From assembly GCA_002789675.1 (NCBI GenBank), contig PFTR01000099.1, positions 1 to 43,192 on the forward strand: 43,192 bases of DNA, given 5' to 3'. The notes beneath the pieces were generated by a model, which was not told the DNA's origin, ran no database searches, and worked only from the letters and a program-made list of their open reading frames with translations. Positions 1 through 8,014 of this stretch are shown in pieces. Numbering within the stretch: position 1 is the stretch's first letter; every line of letters begins with the position of its first letter. The stretch is from Alphaproteobacteria bacterium CG_4_9_14_3_um_filter_47_13 (GTDB taxonomy: Bacteria > Pseudomonadota > Alphaproteobacteria > Micavibrionales > Micavibrionaceae). The position numbers and the translations under genes are program-made.

Positions 1-643
1 CATCAATTTTAATATGATTTGGAACGGGCATTTTATAACTGGCAATAAAATCATCAATGGTAAAACCAAGACAGGATTGTCTGAAAATATTGGTATTTCT
101 GCCCTCTGCTGATGCAAATTGTCCACCTGTGTTACCGGAAGCGGTAGCCACCATATTCAGATAATCAATTTTTGTTTCCGCACTAAAGGCAATGGGAAAC
201 GAGGTTACAAGATGATCGGCTTTGTTTAGTTCTATGTTTTTGCACAGAACGGCATAATTGGAGGCGGAAGGTTCAAAACAGCAGGTTCTGATCTCTTTTG
301 CGGCAGCGGCATAAATTGTGTAAGCGCCGATATTCGCGCCAATATCCCAGAACAGACTGTCTTTTGCAAAACCATCAATCCAGCGAATGGTCAGAGGCTC
401 CTTGTCCAGAACGCTGCGCCCGCGATAAAGTGACCAGCCGCCCTGTCCCCAGAATTTTATATTTTTCTGGTTTTTCGTTCTAACCTCGATAACAGGCACC
501 AGAGATTCGGCAAGAACACTAAGCATGGTTTGTTTTCTGGCAACACCCAAAGGACTTAACGCTGTTTTCAGGCACTGGCTCATGACATCGGCAATACGGG
601 CATTACGTGTGGCGGTTGATTTTTTTCTGGCGGGTGCGTTCAT
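1..643 (-). CDS. FkbM family methyltransferase (3' part beyond window edge)
   Basis: This reading frame starts at ATG 643 and stays open to base 1, giving 214 residues; the C-terminus lies outside the window. The SAM-binding loop WDIGANIGAYTIYAA lies at about residues 99-113 and is followed by FEPSASNY at 123-130, both typical of FkbM-family methyltransferases, which O-methylate sugars or other small hydroxylated substrates. The visible part ends on IKID, where FkbM proteins usually have their IK(I/V)D motif. The start sits two bases after the stop codon of the upstream sulfotransferase-like gene, so the two are probably co-transcribed. The fold is clear; the substrate is not. The neighbouring glycan genes suggest a surface polysaccharide sugar. 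Confidence 0.85.
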   Translation of the reverse strand, partial: MNAPARKKSTATRNARIADVMSQCLKTALSPLGVARKQTMLSVLAESLVPVIEVRTKNQKNIKFWGQGGWSLYRGRSVLDKEPLTIRWIDGFAKDSLFWDIGANIGAYTIYAAAAKEIRTCCFEPSASNYAVLCKNIELNKADHLVTSFPIAFSAETKIDYLNMVATASGNTGGQFASAEGRNTNIFRQSCLGFTIDDFIASYKMPVPNHIKID

Positions 644-644
644 A

Positions 645-1586
645 TCAATTTTGTGCTTTCATTCTGAATTTTATCATATCGGCAAGGTAACGAATCCATG
701 CCAGAAAATTATAGGGACTCTTTTTTATCTTACCGTTTTCAGCCAGCATAGATAGATAGTTCTGTGTCGCCGGGGTTAAAAATTCTATTTTATCGTCAAA
801 TCTTGTAAAGGCCATTTCATAAGGCGTTATTTTTCCGTAAAGGTCATAGGATTCATGGCGCAGTTCGCAGGATGGGGGCGGCACATCCAGAAAGGCGGCA
901 ATTTTTTGCGCAAGTGTTTCAATCGGGGTATCGAACATATCATCAAAAGCGATATCCATTCCCGGCATCGCGGCGACGGCTTCTTCATATAAGGCGTAGT
1001 CATTATAGCGCATATGCGGAAAAAACTTGATGCGGTTCTTTATTTGCGGATGCAGAAAGGCCTGTGACGCAAGAGAATTAATCCAGCCGGAAAACGGACG
1101 GTGCAGGTGGATCATTCGCACATCGTCAAAATGATTCTGATAGGCCTGATATAAGGCATGATGGTCGTAACGGTGAATGTCGGTGGTGAGTTCGATCTGC
1201 CAGTCGCGGTTGCTGGTCATTTTTTTATAGGTTACGGCATCTTCATAGATGTTGCGACACTGGAAATATAAATCCTGAATAGTGGTGGCGTTTATCTTTT
1301 CTAGGGCCGTTTCGACAGTTTCGTAATTAACGAGGGTGGATGGTTTCTGGTTGTTACGATCCAGAACACTGACTCCGCCGCGCCGCGCCAGTTTTGCATG
1401 TTCGCTGAGCGCGGCCTTCAAACGGATTTGCATCCGGCCCGAGTTCAGGGCTTCTTTCCCCATCAGATAATTGTGCAATTCCAGCTTCCTGACAGGAAGA
1501 TTGGTAAAACCCATTTTCTCGATCAGGCCGGATAAAAGCGTGCTGCCCATCGGTCCGAACGAGTTAATCAGGACAAGTTTCTTCAT
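645..1586 (-). CDS. Sulfotransferase-like protein
   Basis: This is a 313-residue cytoplasmic protein. The N-terminal strand-loop-helix with FGPMGSTLL at residues 10-18 resembles the 5'-phosphosulfate loop that binds PAPS in sulfotransferases. The segment MIHLHRPFSGWINSLASQ at 158-175, with Arg163 and Ser166, resembles the 3'-phosphate-binding motif. A late AFLDVPP segment is also common in bacterial sulfotransferases. The gene overlaps its upstream neighbour by four bases (ATGA) and lies two bases ahead of the FkbM gene, so it belongs to the same minus-strand operon. Sulfation of a surface glycan is the natural inference. The loop lacks the usual basic residue just before Gly-Ser/Thr, so family membership is likely but activity is unproven. 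Confidence 0.6.
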   Translation of the reverse strand: MKKLVLINSFGPMGSTLLSGLIEKMGFTNLPVRKLELHNYLMGKEALNSGRMQIRLKAALSEHAKLARRGGVSVLDRNNQKPSTLVNYETVETALEKINATTIQDLYFQCRNIYEDAVTYKKMTSNRDWQIELTTDIHRYDHHALYQAYQNHFDDVRMIHLHRPFSGWINSLASQAFLHPQIKNRIKFFPHMRYNDYALYEEAVAAMPGMDIAFDDMFDTPIETLAQKIAAFLDVPPPSCELRHESYDLYGKITPYEMAFTRFDDKIEFLTPATQNYLSMLAENGKIKKSPYNFLAWIRYLADMIKFRMKAQN

Positions 1587-2884
1587 AGGCCAAGATCTTT
1601 CATAATTATGTTTTTATAGTGCGCGGCTGTGCGGCCTGTTTCATCTCCGGCGTAGACTTCCTGACAAAGATGCGCCCTGATGTTTTTTTGTGCGGGTTCG
1701 GGGATAAAGGGGGTCTGGCTGTCACGGAATGCTTTGATAGCCTGTATCAACTGCTCTTCCATTTCAAAAACAAGCGCTGATTTTCCTTCATCAAAAACTG
1801 TTTCAATTTTCTGGCAGTATTTTAAAAATCCGGCGGGTTTGTCCAGAAGCATCATGTGATAGGCAATACTTGATCCGGTAAAAACAAGGATATCCGCCCA
1901 TTCAATCAGCAGAGGGGAGGGGATGTCTCCGGCAATAACGGCATGACCGATATCCTCCTTTGGCATAAAATCAAATTTCATACCCCGCGTGTGGGGCTTG
2001 AGTGCCAGTGCGACGCCTTCCATATGCCCCAGTGTCCTGATTGTCTGTTTCAGCTCTTCTACCCTGATCCCGTAAGTGAGTTTGGACAGCATGAAAGCAA
2101 TCTTTGGCTTTCCTTCGGGTAGAATACTCATGGTTTTTTCACGCGGGAAGTGCGGTGGCTGTAAAATATCATGATGCAGTTTTTGCAGCCAGCGCTGATC
2201 CATGCGCAAATTTCCTGCAATTTCATGATGTTCGTCAGGAAAATGACTGGTTGTAATGTTTTTATCCAGTTGTCCCGGTATAAAAAAGCGCCGTGCTTCT
2301 GTTTTTTTGTAAGCCGGCTTTTTATCTCCTGACGGTGTATCTGTTTTATAAATATGATGGCCTGTCTGGATCATATAAACGGGAACATTTTTTTCCTGTA
2401 AAGCAGGCAGGATCGTATCTGTCATATAAGAGCGTCCCGGCTGTGCGTAAACCTCGTCAAGAATGATAACAGCGGGTTTCCATGTGGCGGCAACGTTATC
2501 CAGCCATTTCTGTTTGCCGGAAAAAAGAGATTTGAGGATTTTAAGAGTCCCCACATGGAGAACTTTGAAAGGAAATTCGAGAACATGGCAGGTGCATTTC
2601 TGTCGTTCTGTTGCGGCAGCAGAGGCGACTTTATGCAGAAGCCGCAGATGAAATGGTGCAGGCGCTTTATCAAGGACAGTTTCAAAAGACAGGTTTTTAT
2701 AGCGCGCTTTCATATAAGGCACGGCTTCATGACGCTGCGGTGCTCCTGTGCCGCCATCGCAGGGATAGCCGATAACCCTGACTTTAAAACGATCCTCACG
2801 GGAAAATTCCTCGATCAGAGGAAGTTGCATATCCAGATCGTTATACGCACGGTTTAAAAAAATGATTTCATCCGGTTTTGTCAT
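1583..2884 (-). CDS. Predicted surface-glycan glycosyl/glycerophosphotransferase-like protein
   Basis: This is a 433-residue soluble protein. I do not recognise a named family with certainty. The C-terminal half has KPHTRG near residue 296 and WADILVFTGSSIAYHMMLLD at 329-348. The pattern of an Asp, two Ser and a following Lys-Pro resembles the donor-binding part of CDP-glycerol glycerophosphotransferases and GT-B capsule enzymes, where it closes over the nucleotide-linked donor. The N-terminal half looks like the matching Rossmann-type acceptor domain. It overlaps the sulfotransferase-like gene by four bases and follows the methyltransferase-like gene after nine bases, consistent with one operon. 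A role in building or decorating an exported polysaccharide is inferred from context. Confidence 0.5.
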   Translation of the reverse strand: MTKPDEIIFLNRAYNDLDMQLPLIEEFSREDRFKVRVIGYPCDGGTGAPQRHEAVPYMKARYKNLSFETVLDKAPAPFHLRLLHKVASAAATERQKCTCHVLEFPFKVLHVGTLKILKSLFSGKQKWLDNVAATWKPAVIILDEVYAQPGRSYMTDTILPALQEKNVPVYMIQTGHHIYKTDTPSGDKKPAYKKTEARRFFIPGQLDKNITTSHFPDEHHEIAGNLRMDQRWLQKLHHDILQPPHFPREKTMSILPEGKPKIAFMLSKLTYGIRVEELKQTIRTLGHMEGVALALKPHTRGMKFDFMPKEDIGHAVIAGDIPSPLLIEWADILVFTGSSIAYHMMLLDKPAGFLKYCQKIETVFDEGKSALVFEMEEQLIQAIKAFRDSQTPFIPEPAQKNIRAHLCQEVYAGDETGRTAAHYKNIIMKDLGL

Positions 2885-2893
2885 TTTGCAAAT

Positions 2894-3925
2894 TTATAGG
2901 TTAATCGTAGCGTTTTCTCTGGCATCTACCGTTTGTCCTGAATAATACCATATTTCCTGTCTGGCCTGCTGATCGCCTGTTCTGTTTTCTCCTGCCCAGA
3001 ATGCGGCGTTCTCTCCGGATATATCAAACGAGACCTTATCACCTTTCAGGGTTTTATTGCTTCCCGCGATAAAGCGCCCTGTCTGTCTTTGTTTCAGCGT
3101 ATCATGATAAAATTTTCGTGAAGCATCACATAAAATAATTGTGGGTATAAATTTTTTATATTGAGTTTCGATATCCAGAATTTCTTGCACAATATGATGA
3201 CGAGGGCCGCCATCAATAATGAAAAGCGCTGAAATTGATTTTCCAGCTTCAAGTTCTTTTTTTATGTCCTGAATACCTGCACTTATATAATTATTTTTAT
3301 TGGGAGCCTCTCCAAACTGGTCTTTAATTGTCGGGGCAATGTTCCTGAGGATCAGTTCAAAGTCATTTTTTTTACCGCGCCACTCCCCATTGATGGGACG
3401 GCTGGCAGGGTTTAGAAGATATGTTAATGTGGTAAAAATTTGAAATATAGGTTTCAATAGAGGCCAGAATGATCCTATTTTTCCGCTAAAGCGGCTTTTC
3501 GCATCAGGGGAGAGGCGAAAAAATTCTCCTGTGGATAGGCTCTCCTGCCATAAGGACAGGCGTTGCATTTTTTCCGGTATGTCAATATGACTATTAGCGT
3601 TGATAAAATTATGAATGTCAGACATTGACCATGGCGTTTTATGAAAGGCAGTCTCTTCTAGTTCTGTCTGCTTTAAAATTTCTTCTATACAAATCTGGAA
3701 CCAGTTGAAATTATTTTCCACCGAGATCATGCGGGATTTGGTTTTTATCGCTGCTTTTAAAAAATAAAGGGTAGAAGCACCCATGCCATATTCTACGATC
3801 CAGTCATATTCTTTTGCGATCTCATCCATAATAACTTTTGTGTTATTATCGCTTAACACAGGGCAGGGATCTTTAAAAAAGTCAGCAAGGTTATGTTGAA
3901 CGGGAAGAGATCTTTTCATTGTCAA
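2894..3925 (-). CDS. Methyltransferase-like (Rossmann-fold) protein of unknown substrate
   Basis: This is a 343-residue protein, visibly more AT-rich than its neighbours. Residues 43-58 contain VEYGMGASTLYFLKAA, a glycine-rich loop like motif I of class I SAM-dependent enzymes. ISVENN at 67-72 fits the acidic end of strand 2. FIIDGGPR at 234-241 resembles the late Asp strand used by some glycan-modifying methyltransferases. Between these lies a long insertion (about 90-220) with a hydrophobic patch around 150-172. ATG at 3925 is used; ATG 3919 is an alternative, and neither has a clear ribosome site. It is the first gene of the minus-strand glycan operon. The function is a guess from the fold and neighbourhood. 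Confidence 0.5.
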   Translation of the reverse strand: MTMKRSLPVQHNLADFFKDPCPVLSDNNTKVIMDEIAKEYDWIVEYGMGASTLYFLKAAIKTKSRMISVENNFNWFQICIEEILKQTELEETAFHKTPWSMSDIHNFINANSHIDIPEKMQRLSLWQESLSTGEFFRLSPDAKSRFSGKIGSFWPLLKPIFQIFTTLTYLLNPASRPINGEWRGKKNDFELILRNIAPTIKDQFGEAPNKNNYISAGIQDIKKELEAGKSISALFIIDGGPRHHIVQEILDIETQYKKFIPTIILCDASRKFYHDTLKQRQTGRFIAGSNKTLKGDKVSFDISGENAAFWAGENRTGDQQARQEIWYYSGQTVDARENATINL

Positions 3926-4066
3926 AAGCCTATTTTATTAAAATAACAGCTTATCACAATAAAGAATGTTGTTATTGTATTCACATAGGGAATAGACAAG
4001 CTCTGGCTATTATATTTATAAGTGACAATCATGCAAGCGTGAGATTAATTTTGGAATTATAACCCC
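3926..4066. promoter_or_regulatory. Divergent intergenic spacer, expected to hold two promoters
   Basis: This 141-bp AT-rich spacer separates the minus-strand glycan operon from the plus-strand methyltransferase and must carry start signals for both. On the plus strand GTGACA (4022-4027) followed after 18 bases by TAATTT (4046-4051) is the best but weak sigma-70-like pair. No convincing pair was found for the minus strand. Confidence 0.3.
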
Positions 4067-4738
4067 ATGCCTTTTCATACTGATAAAAATTACACAGACC
4101 GCCAGAGCAAGGCCGCCTATGTCTTTGATAAATATAAAGTGATTCTGTCCGGCAATGTTCTTGATGTTGGTGCAGATAACTGTTATCTGCGCGAGCTTCT
4201 GGGTTCGGGTGTCGGCTATACGGGGATTGGAATCGGCGGGAACCCTGATATCGAGGTTAATCTGGAGAGCCAGACTATTCCTTTTGAGGATAATCATTTT
4301 GACTGTGTGCTGTGTCTGGACGTGCTGGAGCATCTGGATAATATCCACAAAACATTTGATGAGCTCTGCCGCGTCAGTAAAAAATATGTGATTATCTCGC
4401 TGCCGAATTCCTATCGGGATTTTGTCGGGGCGCTGACGGGACCGGAAGCGGCAAAAGCCGTGAATTTCAAATATTATGGACTCCCGGCGCAAAGACCGGA
4501 TGATCGCCATAAGTGGTTTTTTTCTAATTCGGATGCTGATGCTTTTATACGGGCGAAAGCGGCACAGAATAATATGAAGATTGTACAGATCGACAGTGAA
4601 GGCGCAGGAAAAGCCAAAACAGTGCCAAGTGCTATCAAAAGAGCGCTTTTGACCCTTGCCGCAGTTCCCCTGTCGGTGAAGGCAACGGATCTTTATTATA
4701 AAACCCACTGGACCATTCTTGAAAAACAAATGTCATGA
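4067..4738 (+). CDS. Class I SAM-dependent methyltransferase (Methyltransf_11 type)
   Basis: This is a 223-residue protein. Motif I NVLDVGADN spans residues 30-38, an acidic/Asn residue follows near 60, and FDCVLCLDVLEHL at 78-90 is the classic motif with Asp-Val-Leu-Glu-His found in small-molecule and lipid or sugar methyltransferases. The rest matches the seven-stranded fold, and a C-terminal helical tail follows about residue 185. The gene ends in an ATGA overlap with the glycosyltransferase behind it, so the two are translationally coupled. Together with the divergent operon it fits glycan or lipid-carrier modification. The ATG at 4067 lacks a strong ribosome site, with only GGA about 12 bases upstream. 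Confidence 0.8.
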   Translation: MPFHTDKNYTDRQSKAAYVFDKYKVILSGNVLDVGADNCYLRELLGSGVGYTGIGIGGNPDIEVNLESQTIPFEDNHFDCVLCLDVLEHLDNIHKTFDELCRVSKKYVIISLPNSYRDFVGALTGPEAAKAVNFKYYGLPAQRPDDRHKWFFSNSDADAFIRAKAAQNNMKIVQIDSEGAGKAKTVPSAIKRALLTLAAVPLSVKATDLYYKTHWTILEKQMS

Positions 4739-5631
4739 CATCGCTTCTCTTTGTTAGAAAGCCCCAGGTTTATTTGCCGGAAATCAAGGCCTATAAGGAT
4801 TTTCTGGCAAGCCGTTACCCCTTTGTCAAAGTGTCTGAATCGCTGGAACTGGAGGAGCCCTGCTTTGATGATTTTGATATTGTCTGGCATTTCATGGGTT
4901 TTGACAAAGAAGGGAAGGGGCGCTATGTGGTGCATGAATATAACTCCCTTTCCGCGCCCCCTGTTGCAAAACTGAAGAATAGAATTAAAGGCGCTGTCAA
5001 TAAAAGGCCGGATCGCCGGATTTTCCTGAATGCGCGGGTACAGCAGGATTTTGGTTTTAAAGATAACGTTCCGGCGCATCTGCGTGATATGGGAATTGAT
5101 GAAGGTTTTTTTAATATTACAAAGAAGCCTGTCTATGATTTTATTCTCGCAGGGGGACTGAATCGCGGCGCTGTCATAACAAAAGTTCTTGACTGTTTTG
5201 CCAGCGGGGCATTACAGGATGCTTCGATCCTTCTGGTCGGTGATGCCCCGCCGGAGATAGAAGCTAAATATAAAAGCGTAGACAATATCATTCTGAAAGG
5301 TCGCATTGCCTATCAGGATATGCCCTCGATCATTGGGCAGGCGCGTTATGGTTTGAATATCCAGCCGGATATTTATCCGTTTAATGTGCAGACCTCGACA
5401 AAACTGATTGAATATTGCGCTGCCGGATTACCGGTTGTGACAACGGATTACCTATGGATGCGTGATTTTGAAGCGGTACGCGGCGGCAGTTTTTTTAAAC
5501 TGTCTACGCGTATGGATAATCTGTCGCTGGAGGCTGTGCAGAATTTTGACTTTAAAACACCGGATGTCACGATGCTGAAATGGAATCATATTATTGCAGA
5601 ATCCGGCATTTTTTCTTTTCTGGATGAATGA
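4735..5631 (+). CDS. Glycosyltransferase, GT4-like
   Basis: This is a 298-residue protein with a C-terminal GT-B donor domain. Strand DFILAGGLNRG at 135-145 is the usual opening of that domain, ILLVGDAP at 165-172 is the next strand, and TKLIEYCAAGLPVVTTDY at 222-239 matches the E-x(n)-A-x-G-x-PVV signature of family 4 retaining glycosyltransferases, where the Glu contacts the donor ribose. The N-terminal domain is short (about 130 residues), so the acceptor-binding half is reduced. It begins inside the stop of the methyltransferase (four-base overlap). Donor and acceptor sugars cannot be read from sequence. Confidence 0.75.
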   Translation: MTSLLFVRKPQVYLPEIKAYKDFLASRYPFVKVSESLELEEPCFDDFDIVWHFMGFDKEGKGRYVVHEYNSLSAPPVAKLKNRIKGAVNKRPDRRIFLNARVQQDFGFKDNVPAHLRDMGIDEGFFNITKKPVYDFILAGGLNRGAVITKVLDCFASGALQDASILLVGDAPPEIEAKYKSVDNIILKGRIAYQDMPSIIGQARYGLNIQPDIYPFNVQTSTKLIEYCAAGLPVVTTDYLWMRDFEAVRGGSFFKLSTRMDNLSLEAVQNFDFKTPDVTMLKWNHIIAESGIFSFLDE

Positions 5632-5658
5632 GGGCGGTTCTTTTTCTCCGCAAGGGGA

Positions 5659-5687
5659 TTGACAGTTGCCTCTATGACTGTTAGCCA
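5659..5687 (+). promoter_or_regulatory. Candidate promoter for the BatA-type pair
   Basis: A perfect TTGACA lies at 5659-5664 and, after 17 bases, a poor -10 hexamer TAGCCA at 5682-5687. The -35 box is convincing and the -10 is not. It sits 39 bases ahead of the start codon of the next gene. Confidence 0.35.
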
Positions 5688-5725
5688 TAACTTCAATCAT
5701 TATTTAGAGTGGCACGGATTCCGGG

Positions 5726-8011
5726 ATGAAGCTTCGCGATATATTCACATCCAAAACGGCGGCTGTTTGTCTTGCGGCAAGTCTGATGATGGGCACTGGC
5801 ACGGTTTTTGCTGATGAGGCTCCGTCTGTTGATCCACAGCCCCGGACGCAGAGCCAGCCGGAAAATATTGAAACGGCGTTCAATATTGATATCAGTGATC
5901 CCCATTTTTCCTATGGTGTTGTTGGTGGGGTGGGCGGCTTATTCATGCTGCTCTCTCTCTATGGACTGACGCGGAAAAGTCAGGGGGGCGGGCTTCGTTG
6001 TGCAATGGCGCTGGCCGTAACAGGCGCTCTTTTGAATCCGGCAATCCTTATAGAAGATCGCCCGCTGCTGCCAACGGAAGTTGCCGTTATTGTTGACCGT
6101 AGCGCCAGCCAGACTCTGGATGGACGTGATGTCATGACGCAGAATATGCAGGAATCTTTGCTTAAGCAATTGGGTCGTATCGAGGGCGTAAAGATTCATG
6201 TTTTTGATATTGCCAATGATGCCGCAGGCGGTACAAATCTTTTTGGCAGTGTAAAGAATGCAACGGCAGATATTCCGCCCGCGCAACTTGGCGCGGTGTT
6301 TGTCCTGACCGATGGACAGGTTCATGACACGATGATGCGTCTTCCTTTGGGTGATACGCCTTTGCATGCGTTTGTTTCGGGACGTGAGAATGAACAGGAC
6401 CGGCGGATTGTTCTTGAAGAAGCGCCTGCCTTTGGTGTTGTCGGAGAGGATTTCAGAATTAAATTCCGTGTCGTTGACGAGGGTGTTGCGCCGACGCAGA
6501 CAAAAGACATTAAGGTCACAGTCTCGGCTGATGATACTGAAATTGCGACACAAATTGTCACGGCGGGACAGACAACGGAAATGGTCTTTAAAATGCCGCA
6601 TGGCGGCAAGAATATGATTGAAGTCCACGCGGAAATGCTTGATGGCGAGCTGACTGAAACCAATAACCGGATTGTTCTTTCTGTAGAAGGAATCCGCGAG
6701 CGGATGAATGTCTTATTGATGTCCGGCGCGCCACAGACGGGAAACAGGATGTTTCGTGATATTCTTAAATCCGATCCTGCGGTTGATCTGGCGCCTGTGA
6801 ACATCCTTCGTCCTGATAATAAGACGGATGAAACTCCGCTGGGACAGCTTTCGGTGACAGGGCTTTCTGTTGAAAAGTTATTTGCGGAAAAGCTGGAAAA
6901 TTTTGCGCTTGTGATTTTTGACCGCTGGCATAAACAGGGTTTGCTGCCGGATCGCTACTACGAAAATATTGCGTCCTATGTTGAAAAGGGCGGAGCAGTT
7001 CTTGTTGTCAATGATGTTCTCGAGACAACAAATAGAGGCATTCATACTACGCCCATGGCGCGGATTCTTCCTGTGATGCCGGATGGTAGCCTGTCGCAGA
7101 AATTTTATAAAGCGCTTCCGACTGAAATAGGGCAAAAGCATCCTGTCACGCGGAATCTGGTAGAAAATGAACAAAAGACCCCGCTTTGGGGATCATGGTT
7201 GACGCAAATTGGTGCAGAGAAGGTTCATGGTGAAGTCATTATGGAGGGCAGTGGCGGGAAGCCTCTGGTTGTTCTGGGACGTAAAGGAGAAGGCAGGGTT
7301 GCGGAAATCCTGTCGCCTGACTTACATTTGTGGGCACGGGGGTTTGAAGGCGGCGGCCCTTATCAGGAGATGATAAAAAATATTTCACACTGGCTACTCA
7401 AGGAGCCTGCTCTTGAAGAAGAAGCCCTGCGTATCGCAGAAAAGGACGGTGATCTGGTCATTACCCAGCAGACGTTGAAAGATGTTTCTGCGCCCGTGAC
7501 TCTGGTTGCGCCTTCGGGAAAGACGGAAACGGTTACGCTTGCGCAGGAGGCTCCAGGTCTATGGACAGCCAGAATGAAGCCCGGGGAAAAAGGGTTGTAC
7601 CGTGCGGAGCAGGGTGAAAGACACAGCTTTATTTACGCCGGAACGCCCGACCTGAAAGAATGGGGTGTTGTTCGTTCAACTACAGAATTACTGCGTCCTG
7701 CCGTTACAGAAAGCGGGGGCTATATGGCACGTATGGAAAAAGGCTCTGCATCCGAAATTCCGGAAATCAGAATGCAGGGTCCCGGTGCAAAAATGGCAGG
7801 AGATGGCTGGCTTGGCATCCGTAAGAGTGAAGCGGGTTCTTTGCAAAAAGTGGAGCGGATTCCTCTGTTTTCCGGTTTGCCGGGTTTAAGCGTTCTGTTG
7901 TTGCTCTATGCTATGTGGGCAAAAGAAAACGGATTTAAACTGCCGGGGCGGAAAACAGAACATATCACAAAGAAGGAAGGAGCGCCGTTGCAGGACGGCC
8001 CGTCTTTATAA
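5726..8011 (+). CDS. Membrane-anchored von Willebrand A / glutamine-amidotransferase-like protein
   Basis: This 761-residue protein has a cleavable signal sequence (cut likely after VFA at 29) and two membrane helices near 61-80 and 89-107. A vWA domain follows with an intact MIDAS: DRSAS at 124-128 and TDG at 195-197. A Rossmann-like segment beginning near VLLMSGAP (about 335) resembles the class I glutamine amidotransferase fold without an evident catalytic Cys, and a last membrane helix lies near 722-738. This layout matches a large protein usually encoded beside BatA/DUF4159 genes with a MoxR ATPase and a DUF58 protein in Alphaproteobacteria. It lies three bases ahead of the next gene, forming a two-gene unit. 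A role in envelope stress or assembly is inferred from relatives. Confidence 0.7.
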   Translation: MKLRDIFTSKTAAVCLAASLMMGTGTVFADEAPSVDPQPRTQSQPENIETAFNIDISDPHFSYGVVGGVGGLFMLLSLYGLTRKSQGGGLRCAMALAVTGALLNPAILIEDRPLLPTEVAVIVDRSASQTLDGRDVMTQNMQESLLKQLGRIEGVKIHVFDIANDAAGGTNLFGSVKNATADIPPAQLGAVFVLTDGQVHDTMMRLPLGDTPLHAFVSGRENEQDRRIVLEEAPAFGVVGEDFRIKFRVVDEGVAPTQTKDIKVTVSADDTEIATQIVTAGQTTEMVFKMPHGGKNMIEVHAEMLDGELTETNNRIVLSVEGIRERMNVLLMSGAPQTGNRMFRDILKSDPAVDLAPVNILRPDNKTDETPLGQLSVTGLSVEKLFAEKLENFALVIFDRWHKQGLLPDRYYENIASYVEKGGAVLVVNDVLETTNRGIHTTPMARILPVMPDGSLSQKFYKALPTEIGQKHPVTRNLVENEQKTPLWGSWLTQIGAEKVHGEVIMEGSGGKPLVVLGRKGEGRVAEILSPDLHLWARGFEGGGPYQEMIKNISHWLLKEPALEEEALRIAEKDGDLVITQQTLKDVSAPVTLVAPSGKTETVTLAQEAPGLWTARMKPGEKGLYRAEQGERHSFIYAGTPDLKEWGVVRSTTELLRPAVTESGGYMARMEKGSASEIPEIRMQGPGAKMAGDGWLGIRKSEAGSLQKVERIPLFSGLPGLSVLLLLYAMWAKENGFKLPGRKTEHITKKEGAPLQDGPSL

Positions 8012-8014
8012 AAT

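Noticed and set aside
4016-4729. Long minus-strand open frame opposite the methyltransferase gene
   Set aside because: It is antisense to a clear methyltransferase with intact motifs, and its translation shows no recognisable domain.
5939-6628. 229-codon minus-strand frame opposite the vWA gene
   Set aside because: Antisense shadow of a gene with an intact MIDAS motif.
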